A stretch of 64,000 nt of DNA from Methanosarcina sp. UBA289 (GCA_002496565.1 DAKJ01000018.1:712811-776810), one strand, 5' to 3'; shown: positions 35,092 to 44,394, counted from the first letter of the stretch. Numbers and translations: made by a program. The notes: generated by a model not told the origin, from the letters alone.

Positions 35092-35773
35092 GAGTTTTCC
35101 CATAAGTTGCCGAATAATTTAAAATTAATGGAAAGACTAGGAATTTTTGTACGCTATAATATAACAATTCCATTATATTATATGTATGGAAATGAATAAT
35201 TAAAATAAAAAATATAGATTTAAGAAATCATGCTCTAAATTTTCGAGTTTCATGTTACTCTTCTTCATCATAACTGTATATATTACTACAAAAGAAATTT
35301 CGTCAAGAGATTTCATCGAGATTCATGGTTAATATTAATAAATAAAGTACAATAAAAATAAAACAGCGTGCGAAAAAGGTTGATAAATAAGATGACAAAA
35401 AAGAAAGAAACAATGTCATAAAAAGGAAAGTTAATTTAGGGGCTGTTTTTGGCATTTACCGAACCCCATTTTTTGATTGAAGAGAGTTTCCTTTAAAATC
35501 GTATCTGGAGAGGAAATTATTAGTCTCCATTACTCTTCCAAACCATATTGCTGGTTCAGAAGTACTATTAGTCCAAAGACTATATTAAAGGGTTCTTTAT
35601 GACCTGATATTAATTCCTTAACCGATGATGACATTTTGAAACGGTGAGGTATCAAATAAGGGCACTGAGTAAGTCATCATATATTTGGATGTAGCTGGAT
35701 GATTAATACTATTCTCTTTCTTTCAGGATATGTCTCATGCAACTAAGAAGCAAACTGAATAATCCAAATTTAG

Positions 35774-35790
35774 GAAAGTGCTGCACTTTC
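35774..35790 (+). repeat. Perfect palindrome GAAAGTGC-T-GCACTTTC
   Basis: Eight-base arms around one central T, followed by ACATTTTTTGG. The left arm is the same octamer GAAAGTGC that recurs in the hairpin triplet at 36227-36369, so it may be a further member of that family or a terminator. Confidence 0.45.
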
Positions 35791-35880
35791 ACATTTTTTG
35801 GCTTCAGGTTGGTTTCTTTGTAGCATAAATCCCGATTATTTTAAACACTGGTAATCTTCTTCCTAGTTTTAGCTAATCAC

Positions 35881-35938
35881 TGCCACCTCTAAACCGGGAC
35901 CTCCCCAATTTTGACCCGGAAACTGTTTTTTAGTGGCA
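35881..35938 (+). repeat. Nested inverted repeat (TGCCAC/GTGGCA outside, CCGGG/CCCGG inside)
   Basis: Outer arms TGCCAC (35881-35886) and GTGGCA (35933-35938) enclose inner arms CCGGG (35894-35898) and CCCGG (35915-35919). The core CCTCCCCAATTTTGACCC is reminiscent of insertion-sequence ends, but no transposase is recognisable near it. Confidence 0.4.
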
Positions 35939-36226
35939 AGTAGTTTTTCTTATCTGAAAGGAATGAGTTTACCCGTGCAGAGGAGTTAAGATTCAAACTC
36001 CGAACATGGTTTTTATGGTGTACACATAGAGGTGGTGAACACCTATGGCAAACAGCATCACTCTTACAACCAGAAACTCCAGATTATGGAGCCAGTGAGT
36101 CGTTTCTATAAGCTTTTCCGAATGTAAAATTCTTTGCTCCTTCACGGATCTTGTGATCACTTTTAAACTCTTTAACATCATTTTATCAAAACCCCACTCA
36201 TAATGTATCTATCTGGTATTGTCAAA

Positions 36227-36369
36227 GCATTTCCTGTTAGAAAGTGCTCTGAATACGTACCCTATAAAATCCAACGAGATCTCAAACAGGCGCTTTATGT
36301 TCGAAAGTGCCTTGCATAGCATACACTATCCGACGTTATCTCAAGGAGGCATCTTCATATCGAAAATGC
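36227..36369 (+). repeat. Three tandem hairpin repeats with about 60-base spacing
   Basis: Each unit begins with a hairpin whose right arm is GAAAGTGC or GAAAATGC: GCATTT/AAAGTGC (36227-36247), GCGCTTT/AAAGTGC (36290-36310), GCATCTTC/GAAAATGC (36349-36369). Stem starts are 63 and 59 bases apart. The downstream parts also align (ATA-C-CTAT, CCGACG, ATCTCAA). The left arms vary in ways that keep pairing, which suggests the RNA or cruciform structure matters. Confidence 0.5.
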
Positions 36370-36928
36370 ATTATTTACCCCACCGACTCTAGCTTTAGAA
36401 GCTTGTTATATTAAAGGTTGTTGACCCTGTATGAGAGAATTCCATATGAGCACATAAATAATATTCAGACGCCCTCATTAACTTTTTAGTCGATGAGAAG
36501 GAGATAAAGCCTGAGCATTAATTACGAGAAAGATCAAATTGTAAATTCAAACTAGATTATATAATCCAAAAGACGAGAAAAGAAGGTAATAAAAAGTGTT
36601 CCTAAGTTAATTTCCTGTGCCCTGCAAGACAGGATAAAATGAAAAATCCCGAAAAAAAGAAAAAGAACGCAGTTGTACTTTTAGATCTGAAGCAAATTTC
36701 ATCCGGTTTTTACAGCTCTATTTTATTTCTCTTTTTAGCTTTCAGAAAACCACGACTCAACCTTTTAATAATCGATTACAATCACATTTATAAACCCAAA
36801 ATCTCCTTAACCTGCCTCAGAGCAGTGCAAATTTAATATAATGATACCGTTATCCATCTATTATTTCCTATAAATCAAAATTTACAATTATCTGATATCC
36901 CCCAATCAATTTCACGAGGATTTATAAT

Positions 36929-38734
36929 ATGGACAAATACGAGAAGGTATTCGAGCTGGCTAAACGCCGGGGGTTCTTGTGGAACTCTTTTGAGCTGTAT
37001 GGCGGAAGCCGCGGATTTTATGATTATGGACCTCTTGGGAGCACGTTGAAGAGACGGATTGAGCAGACCTGGAGAGAATTTTATGTTATCCAAGAAGGAT
37101 TTATGGAGATTGAGTGCCCGACAATCGGGATTGAGGAAGTGTTTATCGCGTCCGGGCACGTTGGAGGCTTTTCTGACCCCTTGTGCGAGTGCATGAACTG
37201 TAAAGAGGCATTCCGGGCCGATCACCTTGTAGAAGACATAATGGAAGCTGCAGGGACCCTGAGTGCAGAAGACCTCACTAAAGTTATAAAGGAAAATGGA
37301 ATCCGATGTCCTGAATGCGGTGGAGAATTCGGGGAAGCCTACGAATTTAACCTGATGTTCAAAACCACGATCGGGCCAGGCACTGGAAGGCAGGGGTATC
37401 TCAGGCCGGAAACGGCGCAGGGTATGTTTGTGGACTTCCAGAGGCTGTCTCGCTTCTATAGGGACAAGCTGCCTTTTGGAGCCGTGCAGATCGGTAAATC
37501 CTACAGGAACGAGATCGCGCCCAGACAGGGAGTTATCCGGCTCAGAGAATTTACACAGGCAGAATGTGAAATTTTCGTTGATCCGCGGAACAAAAAGCAT
37601 CCCAACTTCGAGCGTTTTGCAGACAGGGAACTTGTACTTTATTCGCAGGAGGCCCAGCAGAAAGGCGAATCCTTCAGGATGACTGTGCGCGAAGCTGTAG
37701 ACGCTGGAGTCATTGCACACGAAGTCCTGGGCTACAACATTGCACTTACCAACGAATTCCTGACAAAGGTTGGTATCGATCCTTCAAAACTCAGGTTCAG
37801 GCAGCACTTGAAAGATGAGATGGCGCATTACGCAATCGACTGCTGGGATGCCGAGATCGAGACTGATCGGTTTGGCTGGGTAGAGATTGTAGGAATTGCT
37901 GACCGGACGGATTATGACCTTAAAGCCCATGCAAGAGTCAGCAAGACCGAGCTTTACGTATATGTAGAATACGACGAGCCGAAAATGGTGACTCGCTTTG
38001 TTGTAAAGCCGAATATGGGCAAGCTCGGCCCTATCTTTAAGGGCAAGGCAAAAGCTGTCGCAGATGCCTTAAAACAGCTTTCCGAAGAAGAGCTCTCAAA
38101 GGATGATATCAAAGTTACCGTGGATGGGGAAGAGTTGACAGTCAGTTCGGATGCAGTAGACTTTGCGGAAGAGACTGTTAAAGTCAGTGGAGAGAATGTC
38201 ATCCCTCATGTAATCGAGCCTTCCTACGGAATCGACAGGATCTTCTATGGTATCATGGAGCATGCCTATGAAGAAGAAAATGTGGCTCAGAAAGCTGCGG
38301 AATCCGGGCTTAAAGGCACAGAAGAAGCTGGAAAAGATGAAGGTGAGGCTGAAGGAGAAGAGGAAGCCAGGCTTGTTATGCATTTATCAAGCGCAGTTGC
38401 CCCGATACAGGTTGCAGTTCTCCCACTCCTGACCCGTAAAGAGCTTGCAGATCCTGCAAAGGATATCATTATAAGACTCAGGGAAAAGGCCCTGCTTGTC
38501 CACTACGACGATTCCGGGACTATCGGGCGCCGCTACAGGAGAAACGACGAAATCGGAACGCCTTACTGTGTTACTGTAGATTACGATACACTCGAAGACG
38601 GGACTGTAACTATTAGGGACAGGGACTCCATGCGCCAGATTCGGGCTCCGGTCAAAGGGATCGAAAACGTGCTCTATGAACTTATTTACAGAGGTAGGGC
38701 TTTCGAATCTGCAGGCAAGCCATTTAACTTCTAA
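36929..38734 (+). CDS. glyS: Glycyl-tRNA synthetase (archaeal/eukaryotic class II type)
   Basis: Charges tRNA-Gly. The 601-residue homodimer-type enzyme starts with the conserved KRRGFLWNSFELYGG, contains motif 2 (YRNEIAPRQGVIRLREFTQ), motif 3 (EPSYGIDRIFYGIMEHAY) and a C-terminal anticodon-binding domain (VAPIQVAVLPLLTRKEL to YRRNDEIGTPYCVT). Between motif 3 and that domain is a Glu/Lys/Gly-rich insertion of about 40 residues, a variable region in archaeal members. The zinc-type Cys pairs CECMNCKEAF and CPECGGEF are present. Confidence 0.97.
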   Translation: MDKYEKVFELAKRRGFLWNSFELYGGSRGFYDYGPLGSTLKRRIEQTWREFYVIQEGFMEIECPTIGIEEVFIASGHVGGFSDPLCECMNCKEAFRADHLVEDIMEAAGTLSAEDLTKVIKENGIRCPECGGEFGEAYEFNLMFKTTIGPGTGRQGYLRPETAQGMFVDFQRLSRFYRDKLPFGAVQIGKSYRNEIAPRQGVIRLREFTQAECEIFVDPRNKKHPNFERFADRELVLYSQEAQQKGESFRMTVREAVDAGVIAHEVLGYNIALTNEFLTKVGIDPSKLRFRQHLKDEMAHYAIDCWDAEIETDRFGWVEIVGIADRTDYDLKAHARVSKTELYVYVEYDEPKMVTRFVVKPNMGKLGPIFKGKAKAVADALKQLSEEELSKDDIKVTVDGEELTVSSDAVDFAEETVKVSGENVIPHVIEPSYGIDRIFYGIMEHAYEEENVAQKAAESGLKGTEEAGKDEGEAEGEEEARLVMHLSSAVAPIQVAVLPLLTRKELADPAKDIIIRLREKALLVHYDDSGTIGRRYRRNDEIGTPYCVTVDYDTLEDGTVTIRDRDSMRQIRAPVKGIENVLYELIYRGRAFESAGKPFNF

Positions 38735-38849
38735 AGTTAAGTAACGAAAATTCCTTAGCTGTTGGCTAAAAAGCCTGCAGCAAAGTTTTTAGTTTTTTAT
38801 GTTTACTACGATTAAATTAAAACTCTGAAACAAAATAACATCGGATAAA

Positions 38850-38898
38850 TTAATCTGAGATAAATTAATCAGATTAATCAGATCTGAATTAATTAATC
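38850..38898 (+). repeat. Short TTAATCTGA / TTAATCAGA repeats before hef
   Basis: The word TTAATCTGA occurs at 38850-38858 and again near 38893-38901, and its inverted form TTAATCAGA occurs between them; TTAATCAGATCTGAATTAA at 38874-38892 is a near-perfect palindrome. All lie within 75 bases of the hef start, where a regulator could bind. Purpose unknown. Confidence 0.4.
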
Positions 38899-38922
38899 TG
38901 AAATAAACTATCCTGAAGCAGA

Positions 38923-41511
38923 ATGAACGAGAGTCTTTTTCCTGATAAACCGGGGTTCATGAAGCACCCGCTGATAAAACCCGATACAGTTGAGCAGAGG
39001 CTATATCAGTTGAATCTCGCAGGAAAAGCCCTCGAAGGCTCAAGCCTTGTTGTGCTTCCTACAGGGCTTGGAAAAACAATTATAGCTCTTTTTGTGATTG
39101 TTTCCAGGCTTCAGCGTTTCGGGGGAAAAGCCCTGATTCTTTCCCCAACAAAGCCTCTTGTAGAGCAACATGCGGCTTTTTTCAAAAATGTTATGGCTCT
39201 TCCTGAAGAAGAGGTTCTGGCTTTTACGGGCAGCATTGCGCCTGTAGAGCGAGAAAAGCTCTGGGCTCAGGGAAAATTGATAGTTTCCACCCCTCAGGTG
39301 ATTGAAAACGATCTTCTTACAAAAAGAATCAGTCTTGAGGATGTAACCCACATAACCTTTGATGAAGCCCACAGAGCAGTCGGAAATTATGCTTATACCT
39401 TTATTGCGGAAAAGTACTTTGAGAGCGCAAAAAATCCCCATGTACTCGGAATTACTGCAAGCCCGGGCAGTTCGGACGAGAAAATATCTGAAGTTTGCCA
39501 AGCTCTACACGTTGAAAATGTCTCAGTAAAAACTGAAAAGGACAGAGATGTCCGCCCTTATGTGCAGGAAAAAGAGATAGAATGGTTTCAAGTCCAGCTT
39601 CCTTCAGAAATGGCTGAAATCCGGGGCTATCTGGAAAAAATCTTTGAGGATCGGCTTGGAAACATAAGAGAGCTGGGTTTTTCGCCAGGCAGCGGGAAAT
39701 ATGTCTCCAAAAAAGATCTCTTGCTTCTCCAGAAGAAATTGCAGGGAGAAATTCGGGTAGGAGGCGACCCTGCGGTTTTTACTGCCATGTCTATGCTTGC
39801 CGAAATGGTAAAGGTGAACCATGCTGTGGAAATGGTTGAGACCCAGGGGCTTGAACCTCTTAGGAAGTATCTGGAGAAGCTTGATGCCGAAGCCTCTTCA
39901 AGCAGTGCAAGCAAGGCTTCAAGAAGATTGATGGACGATCTCTATATGAGAAAAGCCCTTTACAGGGCAAAGGAATGTGAGGTTGAACATCCTAAACTCG
40001 AGCTTGCACGGAGAATCGTATCCGAACAGTTAAAAGGAAGTCCGGAATCCAGAGTAATTGTTTTTACGAATTACAGGGACACAGCAGAGATAGTGGTAAA
40101 TGCCCTTTCAACCGTTCCAGGAATTGTCCCTACCCGTTTTGTAGGGCAGGCTTCGCGCCGTAAGGACAAAGGGCTTACACAAAAACAACAGGTGGAAGTT
40201 CTCGATAAATTTAGGGCAGGAGAATATAACGTACTTGTAGCTACCTCAGTTGCTGAAGAGGGGCTTGATATCCCTTCCACAGACCTGGTATTATTCTACG
40301 AACCCATTCCCTCGGAAATTCGGAGCATCCAGCGTAAAGGCAGGACCGGTAGGCAGCATAAAGGTAGAGTCGTTATACTAGTGACAAAGGGTACGCGCGA
40401 CGAAGCCTATTACTGGAGCAGCAAGAACAAGGAAAAAAGGATGCTAAATAGCATGCAAGGGCTTGAAGCTCTTCTGGGACCCAAAGACTCAAAACAGAGT
40501 TTGAAACTTTCTGATTTTGAATCCGAAGCTTCCATTCCGAATTACGTAGAGAATGAAGCTGAGAATGATGTAGAAATAAAGAATAGAGCAGAAAATGCCA
40601 ACATAATGCATCAAAACCAAGGCTCAATGCAGAGAACCAGTGATTTGACTGTAGACAGCAGGAATAAGACCACAGAAGGCATGGACACGGCTGCAAGCTC
40701 AGACTGCGACAGGGCTAATGAAGAAATTGAAGGAAAAAGCAGAGAAGAAAACTTAAAAGAAAGACAAAAAACCTTTGTTTATTTTGAAACTCTTTCTGGA
40801 AAGAAACCTGAGTCCGCACCTGAAACTGCCGCAGAGGTATCCGAAACAGGAATCAACCCCGAATCCCTGAAAATAGTAGTGGACTTCAGGGAAGCAAAAA
40901 GTGGGGTTGCAAATGTTCTCGATAAGCTTGGAGTGGAAGTTATTTTTACCATGCTTGAAATTGGCGATTACGTTGTAAGCGACCGCCTTGCCGTGGAGAG
41001 AAAGCGCACGGATGATTTTGTAAATTCTCTTGTTGATGGAAAGCGTAATCTCTTTGCGCAATTATCTGATCTTACAAGAGTATACGAAAAACCTGTTCTT
41101 ATCATTGAAGGAACAGAACTTTTTACTTCCAGACAAATCAATCCTAATGCTATCTACGGCTCTCTGGTGTCCATTGCGATTGATTTTGGAGTATCACTGC
41201 TATATTCAAGAGACGAAGAAGAGACTGCTGCAATTTTAAAAATGCTTGCAAAGCGTGAGCAGATGGAAAATAGACGTGAAGTCAATCCCCACGGGAAAAA
41301 GTCAACAAGTACCCTTACTGAGCAGCAGGAATACCTGGTCTCCTCGATTGTAGACATCGGGCCGAAAGCCGCAAGAAACCTTCTTTTGCACTTCGGCTCA
41401 GTAGAGGCTATTATGAAAGCTAATATCAAAGAACTCAAGAAGGTAAAATTAATAGGGCAAAAAAGAGCAACAAAGATTAGAGAGCTCATCGAGGCTCCCT
41501 ATAAAGGATAA
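38923..41511 (+). CDS. hef: Hef-type helicase/nuclease (FANCM/XPF homologue)
   Basis: An archaeal fork-repair enzyme joining a superfamily 2 helicase and an XPF-type nuclease. The 862-residue protein shows Walker A LPTGLGKT (about residues 46-53), DEAH, an RKGRTGRQHKGRV helicase motif VI, a charged non-conserved linker (about 535-650), the ERCC4 nuclease domain with IGDYVVSDRLAVERKRTDDF (GDxnERKxxxD) and a final helix-hairpin-helix pair (DIGPKAARNLL, LIGQKRATKI). All nuclease acidic residues are visible, so it should be active on branched DNA. A lone gene, with an AT-rich repeat just upstream. Confidence 0.94.
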   Translation: MNESLFPDKPGFMKHPLIKPDTVEQRLYQLNLAGKALEGSSLVVLPTGLGKTIIALFVIVSRLQRFGGKALILSPTKPLVEQHAAFFKNVMALPEEEVLAFTGSIAPVEREKLWAQGKLIVSTPQVIENDLLTKRISLEDVTHITFDEAHRAVGNYAYTFIAEKYFESAKNPHVLGITASPGSSDEKISEVCQALHVENVSVKTEKDRDVRPYVQEKEIEWFQVQLPSEMAEIRGYLEKIFEDRLGNIRELGFSPGSGKYVSKKDLLLLQKKLQGEIRVGGDPAVFTAMSMLAEMVKVNHAVEMVETQGLEPLRKYLEKLDAEASSSSASKASRRLMDDLYMRKALYRAKECEVEHPKLELARRIVSEQLKGSPESRVIVFTNYRDTAEIVVNALSTVPGIVPTRFVGQASRRKDKGLTQKQQVEVLDKFRAGEYNVLVATSVAEEGLDIPSTDLVLFYEPIPSEIRSIQRKGRTGRQHKGRVVILVTKGTRDEAYYWSSKNKEKRMLNSMQGLEALLGPKDSKQSLKLSDFESEASIPNYVENEAENDVEIKNRAENANIMHQNQGSMQRTSDLTVDSRNKTTEGMDTAASSDCDRANEEIEGKSREENLKERQKTFVYFETLSGKKPESAPETAAEVSETGINPESLKIVVDFREAKSGVANVLDKLGVEVIFTMLEIGDYVVSDRLAVERKRTDDFVNSLVDGKRNLFAQLSDLTRVYEKPVLIIEGTELFTSRQINPNAIYGSLVSIAIDFGVSLLYSRDEEETAAILKMLAKREQMENRREVNPHGKKSTSTLTEQQEYLVSSIVDIGPKAARNLLLHFGSVEAIMKANIKELKKVKLIGQKRATKIRELIEAPYKG

Positions 41512-41693
41512 TTGATGGAAAAAGTAATGAGAAAAGTCAAATTCTTTAGACTTTCCTTTTATTCCCTTCCTTATTTTCATCTATTCTTTACAGATACATT
41601 CTTTTGTTTCGTAATTTTTTACCTTCTTTTTCCTCTCTTCCGTTATCTTTTCCTTCTTTTCAACTTTTCTGTCGTTTCCTTTTACTCTAACTT

Positions 41694-42323
41694 TTATAAC
41701 TGCCTCAGACGCTCCACAAGCCCAAGACCTTTTCCAATTAATTCTAAATCTTCGGCAATCCTACGCGGATCGGTTTCGTCCTGAAAAGAATCTGCAATAT
41801 TGACCATCTTTCTAAAGAGAAGGTCTTCCAGTACTTTCTTGTCCCCATGGATTCCAGATACTTTTGATACTGTTGTTGGTTTTTCTGTTCTTCCTGCGGC
41901 CTGGATTACAGGAACTGTAGGAGCTCTATGAGCAGCAGAGGTTCTTCTTTTAACTTCTTCTTTTTCGGAAGGCAATACGGGAATCTCTTCTTCTATCGGC
42001 TCGAGAGCTTTTTCCTCTTCGTCTGCAGTTTCAGAGTTTTTCAGCCCGAACCTGGATTTTTGCCTGTGTGCCTGGACTCTCTTCTTAGTCTCAAAAGAAG
42101 ACTTGTCTTTTTCTGTAGACGACTTGGGCTCAGGAGCCTGGACTTCTGCAGCTGGTTCCGAAGTTTCTTTTTCTTCCTGGACATCACATATAGGGCAAAT
42201 TACTGTACCTTGATAGCGGAATTTTGGGGCCCCGCAAACTTTACAATGTTCAGCAAGCATTGTGCCTCCTAGTTCAAGGAAACGGGCTATTCGCTTTACT
42301 TTTTTATCTTTTTCAGAATCCAT
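41694..42323 (-). CDS. Sjogren syndrome/scleroderma autoantigen 1-like zinc-ribbon protein
   Basis: The N-terminal part ARFLELGGTMLAEHCKVCG...CPIC is the Auto_anti-p27 zinc ribbon (four Cys as CxxC pairs), followed by a long charged low-complexity segment and a C-terminal helix. Archaeal members are uncharacterised; the human relative binds tankyrase and centromere material. The start at 42323 (AAGGTCAG before it) was chosen over 42371 because the family begins MDSEKDKK...ARFLELGG. It converges with hef. Confidence 0.8.
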   Translation of the reverse strand: MDSEKDKKVKRIARFLELGGTMLAEHCKVCGAPKFRYQGTVICPICDVQEEKETSEPAAEVQAPEPKSSTEKDKSSFETKKRVQAHRQKSRFGLKNSETADEEEKALEPIEEEIPVLPSEKEEVKRRTSAAHRAPTVPVIQAAGRTEKPTTVSKVSGIHGDKKVLEDLLFRKMVNIADSFQDETDPRRIAEDLELIGKGLGLVERLRQL

Positions 42324-42588
42324 AGATCTGACCTTCCTTTGTTCACAGCTTCTTATGCATTTGCTTCTCACTTATTTTATAAAATTTTTCCTGTAGCTCG
42401 CTATTTTTGGGGCTAATTTATTCAGTGTAGATTCAAAAAATGAGATCAATACAGAATCGTAAGGAGTAGACTCTGAAGCAGGCAACTTTAAAAATCACCG
42501 ATACTATTTTATATAACAAGCCTGTCTTAGACTAATCTATATTAGCTCTAATTTTTATATATCATAATTGACTGCGAAGGTGATTCGA

Positions 42589-42861
42589 GTGTCATCAAAT
42601 GATTCAGCAGAAGTTATAAAACAATGTCTTCAGGTCCTAGAAAGTATAACCAGTGACTCTTCAGTTCCTAGAAATATCAGGCGTTCCGTAAATGAAATTA
42701 TGGACATACTGAACAACGAATCTGAACCTCTCTTTCTTAGAGCGGCATCAAGCATTTCCATTCTCGAAGATATAAGCAATGATCCTAACCTTCCTCTGCA
42801 CACAAGAACTTTGATATGGAACCTCTCAAGCCAGCTCGAGACCATTCCTGTAGATGAATAA
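42589..42861 (+). CDS. UPF0147 family protein
   Basis: A helical protein of 90 residues with the archaeal UPF0147 pattern SSVPRNIRRSVNEIMDIL, FLRAASSISILEDISNDPN and HTRTLIWNLSSQLE. Function unknown. GTG at 42589 was taken as the start because a GAAGGTGAT site ends five bases before it and it gives the usual length; a TTG seven codons upstream is also in frame. TATA-like TTTATATA lies at about 42508-42515. Confidence 0.85.
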   Translation: MSSNDSAEVIKQCLQVLESITSDSSVPRNIRRSVNEIMDILNNESEPLFLRAASSISILEDISNDPNLPLHTRTLIWNLSSQLETIPVDE

Positions 42862-42897
42862 TACAACATAGATTTTTAAAATAAAAAACAGAATTTG

Positions 42898-43107
42898 CGC
42901 GGGAGCACAGGCTGAGAACAGACAAGCCCCAAGAAAACCTCTCTTGAGATGATCCTGTTAAAAAATCCCGAACTCCGACTAATTCTAAAAAAAGAACCGA
43001 AAGGTAACAACCTTACTATTCTATTAGCTACCTCTAGCTGATATTGGGATTGTCTCCTGGAAGTTAGAGGATATCGACAAGGAAAAAGCCTTTTTCCTTC
43101 TTTTTTA
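42898..43107 (+). ncRNA. Candidate structured non-coding RNA with its own terminator
   Basis: An island that is more GC-rich than its surroundings, with no gene on either strand. A TATA-like GATTTTTAAAAT at about 42871-42882 lies about 25 bases before a GCGCGGGAGCACAGG stretch. Pairings: CGGGA (42900-42904) with TCCCG (42966-42970), ACAGG (42907-42911) with CCTGT (42954-42958), CCTCTA (43031-43036) with TAGAGG (43065-43070). It ends in a strong intrinsic terminator, AAGGAAAAA GCC TTTTTCCTT (43079-43099) followed by T-rich sequence, too far (over 200 bases) from UPF0147 to be simply its 3' end. Confidence 0.42.
43079..43105 (+). terminator. Strong intrinsic terminator
   Basis: Nine-base arms AAGGAAAAA (43079-43087) and TTTTTCCTT (43091-43099) around the three-base loop GCC, followed by CTTTTTTA. 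It is 218 bases downstream of the UPF0147 stop and closes the candidate RNA at 42898. Confidence 0.6.
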
Positions 43108-43496
43108 CATCTTTTTCCGGAAGCTGGATTAAAACACTGGATCTTAAAATCAGATCAGAAGTTGATTTAAGAATATAAGAGGATCAAACAGAAAAGGATG
43201 TAAAAAGATAAAACGAAAAAAGTAGAAAAAGGATAAATTAAGGGATTTCAAACTCAGGTGTAGCTCAGATTATAAATGGGTAAATTTAAGGGATTCTAAC
43301 TTCAGGTCATACAGAGGAAAAAATTTTATTGATAAACGCCAGATATTGGATAGAATTTCTCAGATGAAATTTTAGAATTCTGGAAAGGATATAGGAATTA
43401 TATAAAATGAGTATAACAACTTTAGTTTTTAAGCAAAAAGTTAGTTTTTAAGCAGATAGCCAATTGTTCAAAAGTCTGAAAAGCATTAAAGGGGGT
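43108..43496 (+). promoter_or_regulatory. Translin-gene leader with an imperfect direct repeat
   Basis: A 27-base word (TAAATT(T)AAGGGATT..AACTTCAGGT-like) occurs at 43234-43259 and 43281-43307 with few changes. A TATA-like ATTATATAAAATG lies at about 43396-43408, some 90 bases before the translin start. No gene was seen. Confidence 0.4.
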
Positions 43497-44132
43497 ATGA
43501 AAATCGTGCTTGAAGAAATTTCAGCCCGAATAAGGGAAAATTTTGAGGCCAAGGACAATATAAGGGAAGAAGGATTAAAAATTTCTCGTGAAGTTGTGAG
43601 AGAATGCAGAACTGCCTCATTTGCTCTGCATGGCCAGGACTTTGAAAAAGCAGATAAAAGTATCAAAGCCGCGGGGCAAGCACTTGAGAAACTCGAAGTT
43701 CTTTTCGAAGGGCATTCTGACATTTATCATGCAGGCTTTCTAGAACATGCCCAGCAGGAGTATTCGGAGGTTTCAGTTCTCAGCAGCCTACTGAAGGAAG
43801 AAGGAGAGAAGTTTCCCTCCCCTGAAGATTTAAGAGTCGAGTATGCGGCTTACCTTAACGGGCTTGGGGATGTTGTTGGGGAGCTTAGAAGGCATGTTCT
43901 GGACCTTATAAGGAAAGAATCTTTTGAGAAAGCCGAAGTGTTTTTAGGTATCATGGAAAATATCCATGCAACGCTTATGGACTTTGACTACCCTGATGCC
44001 ATAACCAGAGGATTAAGGCGAAAAACTGACGTATCTCGCTCCTTAATAGAAAAGACACGCGGTGATGTTGTCAACGCAATTGGTCAGAAAAAGCTAGAGA
44101 CTGCAATGCGAAATCTGGAATCCAAACTTTAG
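43497..44132 (+). CDS. Translin family RNA-binding protein
   Basis: An all-helical protein of 211 residues. The pattern ISARIRENFEAKDNIREEGLK, FALHGQDFEKADKSIK and LGDVVGELRRHVLDLIRKES is that of archaeal translin homologues, which form octameric rings and bind or cut RNA; the last region contains the acidic/basic residues of that group. The ATG at 43497 follows an AAAGGGGG site; the frame extends upstream to a TTG at 43464. Isolated gene. Confidence 0.82.
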   Translation: MKIVLEEISARIRENFEAKDNIREEGLKISREVVRECRTASFALHGQDFEKADKSIKAAGQALEKLEVLFEGHSDIYHAGFLEHAQQEYSEVSVLSSLLKEEGEKFPSPEDLRVEYAAYLNGLGDVVGELRRHVLDLIRKESFEKAEVFLGIMENIHATLMDFDYPDAITRGLRRKTDVSRSLIEKTRGDVVNAIGQKKLETAMRNLESKL

Positions 44133-44394
44133 AAGTCGTAGATAAAATAATGCTCAAAACATCAAGCAAATCAGCATCTTTGAACCTAAAAGTTAAAGTT
44201 AATCATAAAATCAAAACCAATTAATATAGAAGCCTACCTGATAACTATTAAACAGCTTATTATTTTAACAATTATCTAGTCGTCTGGCAGTTTAACTGTT
44301 CAAATTTTAGGATTTAGAGTATCCAAGTTGATCAATTTGGAATTACAGTTGACAGATTTAGAATTAATAGGTTTAGAATTTTAGTAGAAGGATC

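Larger units (their letters stand above)
35104..36928. other. 1.8-kb region with no convincing gene
   Basis: This is the longest gene-free stretch of the window. Two short frames (62 residues on the minus strand, 35993-36181; 65 residues on the plus strand, 36639-36836) lack ribosome sites and family features. It does contain structure: a GGGG/CCCC hairpin at about 35438-35468, a perfect palindrome at 35774-35790, a nested inverted repeat at 35881-35938, and a triple hairpin repeat at 36227-36369. The right end holds the glyS promoter. The mix resembles a mobile-element graveyard or a site of non-coding RNA genes. Confidence 0.45.

Noticed and set aside
35993..36181. 62-residue minus-strand frame in the gene-free region
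   Set aside because: No ribosome site, no recognised motif, and it overlaps AT-rich repeat DNA; kept only as part of the region description.
36227..36369. CRISPR array
   Set aside because: Repeats are short (about 21 bases), imperfect and only three; no cas genes in the window.
36639..36836. 65-residue plus-strand frame before glyS
   Set aside because: Starts with a Lys run, no ribosome site, and covers the likely glyS promoter.
36875..37720. 281-residue minus-strand frame opposite glyS
   Set aside because: Shadow of a conserved synthetase gene; composition and lack of motifs argue against coding.
42898..42960. Possible TPP riboswitch because of a CTGAGA word
   Set aside because: The second conserved TPP arm is not present in the right order, and the following gene is not a thiamine gene.
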